Positions 28,912 to 37,219 of a stretch of 64,000 nucleotides of DNA are shown piece after piece. The stretch comes from JAPKZH01 sp964537875 (GTDB lineage: Bacteria; Acidobacteriota; Aminicenantia; Aminicenantales; UBA4085), in NCBI GenBank assembly GCA_964537875.1, contig CAZIDN010000012.1, positions 1-64,000 on the forward strand, in the 5' to 3' direction. The position numbers and the translations under genes were made by a program. How positions within the stretch are numbered: position 1 is the first letter of the stretch; every line of letters starts with the position of its first letter. The notes under the pieces are model-generated. The model searched no databases. It saw only the letters and a program-made list of their open reading frames with translations, and was not told the DNA's origin.

Positions 28912-30984
28912 TCAGGCCGCCTTCCGGCCGGCGCCGCTCATGGCCCGAACAACCAGGAACCCGCCCAGGGCCAGGATCCCGGCCAGGGCGAGAAGATACG
29001 ACGGCTGCTTGAAGACTTCGAACAGCCCGATCTCGAAGAAGGCCAGGGCGGCAAAAACGATTCCGATCAAGGCCTCACCGGCAATCAGGCCGGAGGCCAG
29101 AAGCGTGCCGGTATTGACGACACGTTCCCTATCCTCGCCGGCGATCTTCTTCTTCTCCAACCTGCGCTCGAGAATCGATTTGAAGATCCCGCCCAGGAAG
29201 ATGGCAAACGAGGTGTCGATCGGCAGGTACATGCCGACCGCGATCAGCATCGGGCTGCGCACCTGCATCAGGATGAAGGCCAGCCCCAGGAACACCCCGG
29301 TTAGGATTAGGATCCATTCCGTCTTTCGCTCGAAGATGCCCTTGGCCACGACCGCCATCAGGCTGGCCTGGGGAGCGGCGATTTTCTCGCCGCCGAAGCC
29401 GGCGTTGGCCTTCAGGATCTCGTTCTGTTTTTCCGGGATCATGGCCTTGATGTCGTCGAGCCTGTAGGTCCCGGCCGGGATCGCCGCGTGGCGTCCGTCG
29501 TACGTCACCTCGGTGACCCCGGCGGCTTCCATCTCGACGAGCTTCGCCCCCACGACCTGTTTGATGTTCCCCAGGTGGAGGATGGACAAGACGAAGAACA
29601 TGACCAAGGCGGCGGAGGCGATCCCGAACACGTCGCCGAGCTGCATGCGCCGGGGCGTGCCGCCCAGGAGGTGGCCGGCCTTGAGGTCCTGCATCATCTC
29701 CCCTGCCACCGAGACCGAAACGCAGGTGAAGGCGGCTACGATGAGCACGGCCGAGATTCCGCTCCCGCCCTGCAGGCCCATCAGGACCATGATGAAGGCG
29801 ACGATGATCAGCACCGACACCGTCAGCCCGCTCGTCGGATTGCTGCTGACGCCGATGATCCCGACGAGATAGCCGGAGACCGCGGCGAAGACGAAACCCA
29901 GGAAGATCATCAGCAGGACGGCGACAAGGGAGGCGGGTAGGCTGCCGGCGTAACGGTTGAAGATGAAGAAGACGAGGACGGCGACGGAGAGGGCCGTGGC
30001 CAGGGCCCACTTAATGTCGAGGTCGCGGTCAGTCCGGGGCACGGCCTCGACCGGGCCGGTCTTGCCTCGTCCGAGGGTGGACAGGGACCGTGCGATGCCT
30101 TGGATCAAGCTCTTCCTCATCTTGAACAGTGTGTAAAAGGCCCCGACCAGCATCCCGCCGATGGCGATGTGGCGGACGTAATCCTTCCAGACCCGGCTGA
30201 TCTCGGTTGCCCAGTCGGACACTCCGGCCAGGTCGTTGTAGTTCAGGAAAAAGGCCAAGGCCGGCGCCAACAAGCCCCAGGCGAGCACGCCGCCGCTGAA
30301 ATTGATGGCGGCCAGCTTGGGGCCGATGATGTAGCCGACGCCGAGGAAGGCCGGGCTCATCTCCGGGCCGCGCAGGAGGAGGGAACCCTTTCCGGCCGAG
30401 ACGACCTTCTGCCATTTGAGGGCCACGATTTTGAATTCGGTGAGGGCGGTGAAGACGGCTCCGAGGCCCATCCCAGACAGGAGATGGCCGGTGCCGCGGG
30501 CGCCTCCCTGTCCTGCCTTGTGGATCTCGGCGGCGGCGATGGACTCAGGAAAGGGAAGGTCTTTGTCGGCGATGAGGACGCGCCGGGTGATGGTGACAAA
30601 CATGATGCCCAGGATGCCCCCCGCGGCCAGGATGGCCGTCGCCGTCAGGTAATGGCTGAATTCGTAGAAGGGAAGCCAGATGCCGGCGATGAAGAAGGCG
30701 GGCAGGGTGAAGATCGCACCCGACGCGACATTGCCGCCGATCGAGCCGACCGTCCGAGCCAGGTTCTCCTCGAGGATCGTCCCGCCCAAGGCTTTGATCA
30801 CGGCCATCCCGACGACGGCGGTCGTGTAGGTAGCGGCGATCGTCATCCCGGCCTTAAGGCCAAGATAGGCATTGGCGGCGCCCATGAAGGCGGCCATGAC
30901 GACGCCGAGCAGGATCGCCCGAAGGGTGAATTCCTTGATCCGGCTTTCCGGGGGAACGACCGGCAGGGGTTTCTTCTCGTCCAT
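28912..30984 (-). CDS. OPT-family oligopeptide transporter
   Basis: A polytopic inner-membrane importer (about 690 residues) of the OPT superfamily, which takes up small peptides or metal-peptide complexes with protons. It shows the family opening FTLRAILLGVVMAAFMGAAN, AYLGLKAGMT, and NPTSGLTV in the middle. About 14-16 hydrophobic helices are visible. ATG 30984 is chosen with AAGGAGGG five bases upstream, discarding 21 upstream codons. Peptides released by the secreted peptidases in this window are plausible substrates. Confidence 0.9.
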   Translation of the reverse strand: MDEKKPLPVVPPESRIKEFTLRAILLGVVMAAFMGAANAYLGLKAGMTIAATYTTAVVGMAVIKALGGTILEENLARTVGSIGGNVASGAIFTLPAFFIAGIWLPFYEFSHYLTATAILAAGGILGIMFVTITRRVLIADKDLPFPESIAAAEIHKAGQGGARGTGHLLSGMGLGAVFTALTEFKIVALKWQKVVSAGKGSLLLRGPEMSPAFLGVGYIIGPKLAAINFSGGVLAWGLLAPALAFFLNYNDLAGVSDWATEISRVWKDYVRHIAIGGMLVGAFYTLFKMRKSLIQGIARSLSTLGRGKTGPVEAVPRTDRDLDIKWALATALSVAVLVFFIFNRYAGSLPASLVAVLLMIFLGFVFAAVSGYLVGIIGVSSNPTSGLTVSVLIIVAFIMVLMGLQGGSGISAVLIVAAFTCVSVSVAGEMMQDLKAGHLLGGTPRRMQLGDVFGIASAALVMFFVLSILHLGNIKQVVGAKLVEMEAAGVTEVTYDGRHAAIPAGTYRLDDIKAMIPEKQNEILKANAGFGGEKIAAPQASLMAVVAKGIFERKTEWILILTGVFLGLAFILMQVRSPMLIAVGMYLPIDTSFAIFLGGIFKSILERRLEKKKIAGEDRERVVNTGTLLASGLIAGEALIGIVFAALAFFEIGLFEVFKQPSYLLALAGILALGGFLVVRAMSGAGRKAA

Positions 30985-31067
30985 TCCGACCCTCCTTGTT
31001 CGATTTGAGGCTTCCCCGATTGTAACGGCGAACGGCGGCTTTTTCAACTTCGATTTCTAAAATGTAG

Positions 31068-31145
31068 ATAGTCGGGGTCAAACCTACTCGTTACGCACAA
31101 TTCTCCAGGGGAAGATGCGTAATGAGTAGGTTTGACCCCGACTAT
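31068..31145. repeat. 66-bp palindromic repeat, copy 6 (subfamily B, extended arms)
   Basis: Same core and loop as copies 2 and 5. The outer arm is ATAGTC/GACTAT instead of ATAGCC/GGCTAT, again a paired substitution. It lies about 80 bp upstream of the OPT gene. Confidence 0.92.
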
Positions 31146-31223
31146 TGTTTAAATATGCAAGGCGAATAGAGGATAAAAAATTGGCGACGAAAGCGTCCCA
31201 AGGAAGGAGTGATGTCGCCCCGG

Positions 31224-32219
31224 CTAACGGCTTCCGTAGCCCCGGAGGGCGCCTTCGATCAAGCGGTATGCGGCTTTAAGGGAGAGGCCGTCCGGATCCC
31301 GCTCGCCGAAGGGCAGGGAGGCGATGCCGATCGCGCCAACTCTTGGGTGGCGGAACATCCGCTCGATGACTACGGCCAGCTCACGGCTGGTCGGGCCCAA
31401 GGGAACGTTCAGGGAATGCCCCCGGACCTCGCTCGGGTCGAGGACATCCATGTCGATGTGGACGTATATAACATCCGTCAGGCGTCCCAGGCGCTCCATC
31501 TGGCGGTCAAGCTCCGGGGATGTCCGGCGCAGGTCGTCGACGGACAGAAACGCACAATCCGAGCGGTCAAGAAGCTCCTGCTCAAGCGGATCGACATCAC
31601 GTAGCCCGCCGAAGACGATATAGCGGGTCGGCAGGGCGGGATCGAGCCCGGTCTTGAGGCGGAGACGGGTTAGGCACAGGCCGGCCGCGACGGCCACGTC
31701 CATGCCCCCCAGCATCCCGCTCATTGTCGTCTCGGGCAGATTGAAGTCGGCGTGAGCGTCGAGATAGACCAGGCCGACACGCAGCGGCTTGACGCCGGCC
31801 AACCCCTCTCGTTGAAGATTCCGGTCGTCCGGGATTCCGGCCGCGGCGGGAGGCCCGAGATGCTGCAACCCGGCCAGCATCCCTAGGAGATCGACGCAGT
31901 TGGTCAACAGCCCGATGACCAGGCCTTCGTTCAGCCGATGTCCGGACACAAGCCGCCCGATGTGCCGGCTTTCCAAGGCGTCCCGATTCCACTCACCGTA
32001 CTCCTTTTCTTCCTCGGGCGTCAGCTTGATGGCGGAGACCTCTCCGACGGAGAAGCCTTCCTTCCGGAGGATATCGAGCAACCCCCCCTCGGCCATCACC
32101 CGCGGCCCTGCCGAATCGTTGCGGACGACGATGGCCTTTTTCTCTGATCTCGGCCTGCCGGCGCCCGCGACGGCCAGAATGAGTACTGATCCCAGGACGA
32201 CAAACGCGATTTTCATCAT
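31224..32219 (-). CDS. Exported arginase/agmatinase-fold protein
   Basis: A 331-residue ureohydrolase-fold protein with a signal peptide (IAFVVLGSVLILAVAGAG), which is rare for this cytoplasmic family. The second and third metal motifs are intact (LVYLDAHADFN and HIDMDVLDP). The first motif, normally GGDHS or GGDCS, reads LLTNCVDLLG and lacks the expected Asp/His arrangement, so activity is doubtful. It starts 16 bases after the stop of the upstream kinase-TPR gene, so the two form an operon. Substrate unknown. Confidence 0.78.
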   Translation of the reverse strand: MMKIAFVVLGSVLILAVAGAGRPRSEKKAIVVRNDSAGPRVMAEGGLLDILRKEGFSVGEVSAIKLTPEEEKEYGEWNRDALESRHIGRLVSGHRLNEGLVIGLLTNCVDLLGMLAGLQHLGPPAAAGIPDDRNLQREGLAGVKPLRVGLVYLDAHADFNLPETTMSGMLGGMDVAVAAGLCLTRLRLKTGLDPALPTRYIVFGGLRDVDPLEQELLDRSDCAFLSVDDLRRTSPELDRQMERLGRLTDVIYVHIDMDVLDPSEVRGHSLNVPLGPTSRELAVVIERMFRHPRVGAIGIASLPFGERDPDGLSLKAAYRLIEGALRGYGSR

Positions 32220-32235
32220 TTGCGCCGCCTCCTCT

Positions 32236-35200
32236 CTACGCTTTCAGCGACGCCAGACGTTTCTTGGCGTCCTCGACCTCGGGGCGGCCGGGATCGGCGT
32301 CTTTCCAGAGGTAGAGGAATTTCTGGTATTGGGCTTTGGCCTTCATGGCTTCTCCCGCTCTCTCATACAAAAGGCCCATACGGTAATGATAGAGGGGATG
32401 GACAATAAAGGGCGAACCGCCTGAATCAGCCAATTTGAGCAGGCGTTCATATTCCGAGACAGCCTTGGCGATATCTCCCTTTTTGGCGAAAACCCTGGCC
32501 GCGAGGTCCATATAGTACGATGTATATTCCCGGAACGGCCAAACGTAGTATTGGTTCCAATAGGGAGATCCAGGTCCGCATGCCTTTTGGCTTACGGCAA
32601 GAGCTGCATCCAATTCCCCCTGAGCGAGCATAGCCTCGCCTTGGAGCAGGTCAGCCAGGGCCATTAAGAAACCCTTGTCCCAGCCCTTGATTTCCGGCAA
32701 TATTGTTTTCATTTCAGAAAGCTTAGCTTTAGCCACTCCTATCTGACCTTGTTCTGCAGCAAGCATACCCAACCGCCAGGCCAAATAGGCTTTATTAAAA
32801 GGGCCCCACGTCCGGACGCTCCCGACAAGAAGCTTGAGCTCGTTTTCGAAAGACGTCCGGCTGATTTCGAACTCGCCTTTGGCAAGATAAACGAGGCCTT
32901 TCCCCTCTAAAGCATTGGCTTTATATGTCCAATTTTCGGCTTCTTCCGCCATCCTATCGGCCAGAGTGAGATCGCTCAGGGCGTCCTTGAATCTTCCTCG
33001 CCAGTATTGAAAAAAGCCTCTCTGGCAATAAGCCTCGGACTTCAGCCCGGCCGAGGAAGCCCTGGAGACATACTCGTTGGCCCACCTCATGGATTCTTCG
33101 AATTCTTCCTTCGTGGCATAAATCAGGATCAGGCTCAAAAAGGCGTCTTTGAAATCAGGCCGAATTTCGAGAGCTTCTTTGCTTTTGGCGATGGCCTTGT
33201 CAAACTGACCCATGATCGCGTACATCGTTGCCTGGGCGTTCAGATTATAGGGATCGGGGGGAGCGACGGCATCATGCATTTTGATGTATTCCGCGGCTTT
33301 CTTGAAATCGCCCAGCCAGGAGCTGATATAGATGAGATGATTGATCGCATTCGCATCCTGCGGATCAAGCGCCAGCCATTTTTCAAATTGACCGGCTGCC
33401 CCGGGCAGATCCTCTCGATAAGTCCAGAGAAAGTCGCCCAGGTAATGAAAGGCCCATTTTTCGTCGGGATATTTCTGGACCAGCTCTTTGAGGAGCGCGT
33501 AATGTTTGTCAGGATCTTGCTTGACAAATAAGGCGTAGCCGGCTTCAAGATAAAGCCTGTCTTTTTGGGATGTCTTGTTCGAAAAAGCCATTGCTTTTTC
33601 AATAGTCTCATTCCTAGCTTTATCGTCACCCGTATTGTAGTTTGCCCAGGCCAGGTAGACGTAGGCCATGGCAAAGGTCGGGTCGATCTCCAAGGCTTTT
33701 TCCATATGTTTCTTGGCATCGTCAAAGTAGATCAAGTTATAAGCTTTTTTTCCCTTGAGGAAATAATCGTAGGCCTGGAGAGATTGAGTCGTGATATCCT
33801 TGATATTCAGTCGGGCCGCTTCGATCTTTTCCTTCTCGGCTCCCAGGCCGAGGGATATTTCTCTGCTCAGGGCATCGATCTGACTGTCGAGAATGCTGTT
33901 GGCGCCCGTCCCTTTGATATTGGCGCTTTTGAGGGGCCGCTTGGTCTCGGCGTCGAGGACTTTCACGTCTGTGCGGAAGACGTCCCCCGCCTTGGTGAAG
34001 CTGCCGATGGCAATCGCCTTGATCCCTTCTCGTTGGCAGAGCTCAAAGCCGAGGTCGCTATCAATGGTCCGGGCCGGCTTGACGCCCATTTGTTTGAGGA
34101 TGTCCTGCATTCGTTCCCAAGTGGCGACATAAAACAACCCGGTGTTTTCCAAGTTCGTGATCAGAAGGTTGGGGATGGCCTCCTGCAAATAGTCATAGGC
34201 AGGGTCGCCGGTCTGGTTTTTAAAGCTGATCACGGCGATCGAGTTCTCGATTTTGGGCGCAGCGGGCGCCTTTTTATGAGGCAAGAATTTCCAGAGAATG
34301 ACGGCCGCGGCGGCAAGCACGACGATGACAAATAGAGGGATGGCGAGTTTTTTCAGATTGAATTTAACGGTGATTTCCCGCGAAGTGAAAGGCTTTTTTT
34401 CTGCGACAATGCGCTCAGTTGACGGAAGGCCCTGCTCGATCTTCTCCAGGTCGGCTCGCAAATCTTCGGCCGTTTGATAGCGCTTCCCCTTGTCTTTTTC
34501 CAGGCAGCGCAAAATCACGCGGCTGAGGTCTTCAGGAATTTGCGAATTAAGCTTCCTTGGATCTGCCGGCGGCTCGTACTTGTGCTTATGGGCGATGCTG
34601 AGCGGCGTTTCTCCCTCGAACGGCACCCTCCCCACGAGCATTTCATAGAGAATAATTCCCAGCGAATAGATATCCGACCTTTGGTCGACATCCTTACCCT
34701 CGACCTGCTCGGGGGACATGTACTCCGGCGTTCCAATCATTACTCCCGCGCCCGTGATTCTTTTTTCTTGGAGCGAGCGGGCGATTCCGAAATCCATGAT
34801 CCGGGCGTTGCCCTCCTCGTCCACCATGATGTTCGAAGGCTTGAGATCCCGGTGGACGATGCCGAGATCATGCGCTGCGGACAAACCCTCCGAGATCTGC
34901 TCCGCGACGGACACGGCCTTCCCCGTCGGGAACTGGCCCATTCTCCGGATCAGACGCTTGAGGTCCTCGCCGGGCACAAACTCCATAGTCAGGTAGAGCG
35001 CCCCCTCCGCTTTCCCCAGGTCAAACATTCCGCAGACATTCTTATGCCTGATCTTGCGGGCCAGCTTTATCTCGTTAGAGAAGCGCTCGATGGTTTCGCT
35101 GTCGGCGGCGATCTCGGGCTTGAGCAGCTTTAGGGCGACCTTTTCCTTGATATCTGTGTCGAAGACCTTATAGACCCGCCCCATCCCCCCTTTTCCCAGC

Positions 35201-35451
35201 TCTTCGATGACCTGGTAGCGCCCCGCAAATGTCGCGCCCGTGGTAAGTTCCCGGACGGGCATCAAGAGGGTTTCTGTGGGCCACTTCGGGGACATGGGAC
35301 CGAATTCCGGAGATTTAGGTTCATGTCCCAGCGGAGGCTTTGGTGACGCGATATCATATCCCAGAATTGCCGGGAGCTGCGTCCCGCACTCTCCGCAGAA
35401 TCGCTGCGTTTCAGGATTTTCCGCTTGGCACTTCGAGCATCTCATTGCCAC
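32236..35451 (-). CDS. Membrane Ser/Thr protein kinase with TolB-like and TPR domains
   Basis: A 1071-residue kinase. The ribbon is CSKC...CGEC near the start, and the core has GKGGMGRVY, KLLKPEI, HRDLKPSN, DFGIARS and GTPEYMSPEQ. A transmembrane helix follows (LAIPLFVIVVLAAAAVILW, about 385-405). A TolB/FlgO-like domain comes next (SIAVISFKNQTGDPAYDYL), then a long TPR array to the C-terminus. The GTG at 35451 has AGAGG six bases upstream; an ATG two codons later is the alternative. It is paralogous to the other two kinases in its first 350 residues. It is operonic with the arginase-like gene. Confidence 0.9.
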   Translation of the reverse strand: MAMRCSKCQAENPETQRFCGECGTQLPAILGYDIASPKPPLGHEPKSPEFGPMSPKWPTETLLMPVRELTTGATFAGRYQVIEELGKGGMGRVYKVFDTDIKEKVALKLLKPEIAADSETIERFSNEIKLARKIRHKNVCGMFDLGKAEGALYLTMEFVPGEDLKRLIRRMGQFPTGKAVSVAEQISEGLSAAHDLGIVHRDLKPSNIMVDEEGNARIMDFGIARSLQEKRITGAGVMIGTPEYMSPEQVEGKDVDQRSDIYSLGIILYEMLVGRVPFEGETPLSIAHKHKYEPPADPRKLNSQIPEDLSRVILRCLEKDKGKRYQTAEDLRADLEKIEQGLPSTERIVAEKKPFTSREITVKFNLKKLAIPLFVIVVLAAAAVILWKFLPHKKAPAAPKIENSIAVISFKNQTGDPAYDYLQEAIPNLLITNLENTGLFYVATWERMQDILKQMGVKPARTIDSDLGFELCQREGIKAIAIGSFTKAGDVFRTDVKVLDAETKRPLKSANIKGTGANSILDSQIDALSREISLGLGAEKEKIEAARLNIKDITTQSLQAYDYFLKGKKAYNLIYFDDAKKHMEKALEIDPTFAMAYVYLAWANYNTGDDKARNETIEKAMAFSNKTSQKDRLYLEAGYALFVKQDPDKHYALLKELVQKYPDEKWAFHYLGDFLWTYREDLPGAAGQFEKWLALDPQDANAINHLIYISSWLGDFKKAAEYIKMHDAVAPPDPYNLNAQATMYAIMGQFDKAIAKSKEALEIRPDFKDAFLSLILIYATKEEFEESMRWANEYVSRASSAGLKSEAYCQRGFFQYWRGRFKDALSDLTLADRMAEEAENWTYKANALEGKGLVYLAKGEFEISRTSFENELKLLVGSVRTWGPFNKAYLAWRLGMLAAEQGQIGVAKAKLSEMKTILPEIKGWDKGFLMALADLLQGEAMLAQGELDAALAVSQKACGPGSPYWNQYYVWPFREYTSYYMDLAARVFAKKGDIAKAVSEYERLLKLADSGGSPFIVHPLYHYRMGLLYERAGEAMKAKAQYQKFLYLWKDADPGRPEVEDAKKRLASLKA

Positions 35452-35510
35452 TTAATTCCTCTGCTTCTATTGACCAGAGAATATCAATTAAAGAGAAGAG
35501 AGTCAACTTT

Positions 35511-35705
35511 AGGCGACGATTGAAACGGCGGATGTTTTCGGGCTCATCATGGCCTCTCTCAGAAAGTCTGGGAAACCGATTCCGATCAATGATGTCTGGA
35601 TCGCGGCGCACGGCCTGGAAACAGGCTCGATCCTGGTGACCTATGACGACCATTTCGCCGTGATCCCGGGGCTGCGGCTCTGGCCTGAAATCGGTCATTA
35701 GAAAA
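35511..35705 (+). pseudogene. Duplicated 3' end of the second vapC gene
   Basis: About 195 bp match 27704-27898 with roughly four substitutions, encoding ATIETADVFGLIMASL through the stop. No start, antitoxin or promoter accompanies it. The copy begins abruptly 60 bp upstream of the kinase start, on the opposite strand. Confidence 0.92.
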
Positions 35706-35808
35706 TAGGATCGGCCCTATCTTCCTACTGCCGCGAAGATAAAATCAGGTATGGCTTCCTTGAATAATACCTGCCGGCCAGCGGCCGCTAGAAAACATCT
35801 CGATTTGT

Positions 35809-37209
35809 CTAAAGCTTGAGGAACATCCATTTTTTCGTGTAGGGCACACTGCCCATCAGGACACCCTTTTTTTGGGTCACGAGGAGATTATCGCTCGGGT
35901 TATAGCCGAAATCGTGGGCCGGATCGAACAGTCCGGGCTCGACGCTGAAGGTCATGCCTTCCTCAAGAACGGTCTGATCCCCTAGAGCGATATAAGGCGG
36001 CTGATGGCCTTCCATGCCTTCCCCGTGGCCGACCCGCTGGTAGAGAAGCTTTTGGATCTCCGGCCCCTGTTTAACCTGGAACTCATGGACCTTGGCCGCA
36101 ACATCCATGCAGGGCACGCCCGCTTTTGATTCCCGCTCCTGGATGCGGACGGATTCCGTGACGACTTCCCAGACCTTCTCCCGATGGGCATCCCACGGAG
36201 CCAGCTGATAATACCGGTAGAGCTCTCCGCCGTAGCCGCCGATCGTCACGACGCCGGCGATCTGGAGCGAATCGCCTTTTTTGACCTTATTGTGGTGGAA
36301 TTGGTTCGGATGGGGATAGGCCGTTCCGCGTCCCGTGCGGCAGCCGATGCTGACCCTGATGCCGACGGCGTTGTGCGGCCGGCCGTCGCGCTTGATGTCC
36401 TGCATGATGAGATTGACCCCATACTCCTCCGCAGCCTTGGCGATCTCGAAGTCCGTGGCGTCCGTCCCTTTTTGGAGGATATAATCCCGGCCGAAGGCAT
36501 GGATCTTGCTGAAATAGTTCATGGCCCGCTGGATGAGAGCGATCTCTTCCGGCGTCTTGACCATTCGCATCTTGATGCAGACGGGGTTGATATCGACAAC
36601 CTTGGCTTTGGGGAGGAAATTTGCCAGTTTTTTCATCTTGGACGGCGGGAATTCGGAGTCGAAACCGATTGTCTTTTCGGCGAATCCTTTTTTCTTGAAT
36701 CCTTCGAGCAGCCACTCGAACAGATCCACAGTATTGCCTTTGGCGACTTTGCCCTGGTCCGGATAGCCGCCTTTGGCATGGGGAAAATCGTAGTAATAAT
36801 CCATCTCGGTCGACCACCAGGACTTCACCAGCTCATTGTCCAGGCCGGGCGTGTACCAGTAAATGGCGTCCTCTTTGACCGGAAAGACAACCCAGCAGGG
36901 CCGCTCGGTCTTGGTCATGAAATTACCCGTAAAATAGGTCATGTTCCAACTGTCTTCGAGGACAATCGCATCGACTCCTTTCGCCGCGACCATGTCTTTC
37001 AACCGTTGGACCGTGCTCTTGTACCAGCTCAAGGGAAGACGGTCGACGCCGACCGGAGCCGGTACCGGATGATCGGGATCTTTGACAAGGAGTTTTTCGG
37101 AGTCTCCTTTGACGGGCGCCGAAGCCAGGGCCGATTTTTGGGAAGCCAGGCCGAGACCGGCCGCGCCCAAACCGATGTTTCTGATAAAACGGCGGCGAGA
37201 TAAATTCAT
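35809..37209 (-). CDS. Tat-exported M24-fold protein lacking most metal ligands
   Basis: A 466-residue protein of the creatinase/Xaa-Pro peptidase fold. The twin-arginine signal is SRRRFIRNIGLGAAGLGLA. The N-domain has SWNMTYFTGNF and the C-domain has GHGEGMEGH and FSVEPGLF, retaining one His and one Glu ligand. The two Asp positions read LQIAGVV and GGYGGELYR, and the final Glu position reads NPSDNLLVT. Three of five metal ligands therefore seem absent. Creatinase itself works without metal, so it may be active in a different way or may be a binding protein. It starts ten bases after the VWFA-related gene and is co-transcribed with it. Confidence 0.8.
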   Translation of the reverse strand: MNLSRRRFIRNIGLGAAGLGLASQKSALASAPVKGDSEKLLVKDPDHPVPAPVGVDRLPLSWYKSTVQRLKDMVAAKGVDAIVLEDSWNMTYFTGNFMTKTERPCWVVFPVKEDAIYWYTPGLDNELVKSWWSTEMDYYYDFPHAKGGYPDQGKVAKGNTVDLFEWLLEGFKKKGFAEKTIGFDSEFPPSKMKKLANFLPKAKVVDINPVCIKMRMVKTPEEIALIQRAMNYFSKIHAFGRDYILQKGTDATDFEIAKAAEEYGVNLIMQDIKRDGRPHNAVGIRVSIGCRTGRGTAYPHPNQFHHNKVKKGDSLQIAGVVTIGGYGGELYRYYQLAPWDAHREKVWEVVTESVRIQERESKAGVPCMDVAAKVHEFQVKQGPEIQKLLYQRVGHGEGMEGHQPPYIALGDQTVLEEGMTFSVEPGLFDPAHDFGYNPSDNLLVTQKKGVLMGSVPYTKKWMFLKL

Positions 37210-37219
37210 TGTGTCCTCC

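Noticed and set aside
29129..30010. Arg/Gly-rich open frame opposite or beside the OPT transporter gene.
   Set aside because: Its composition is typical of a frame-shifted high-GC gene, and OPT motifs occupy the other frame.
17270..31145. The repeated palindromes could be a CRISPR array.
   Set aside because: Copies are kilobases apart, occur in both orientations, are fully palindromic and have no regular spacers or cas genes.
36184..37203. Open frame on the plus strand opposite the M24-like gene.
   Set aside because: Overlaps fully with a gene carrying a Tat signal and M24 motifs; no recognisable domain.
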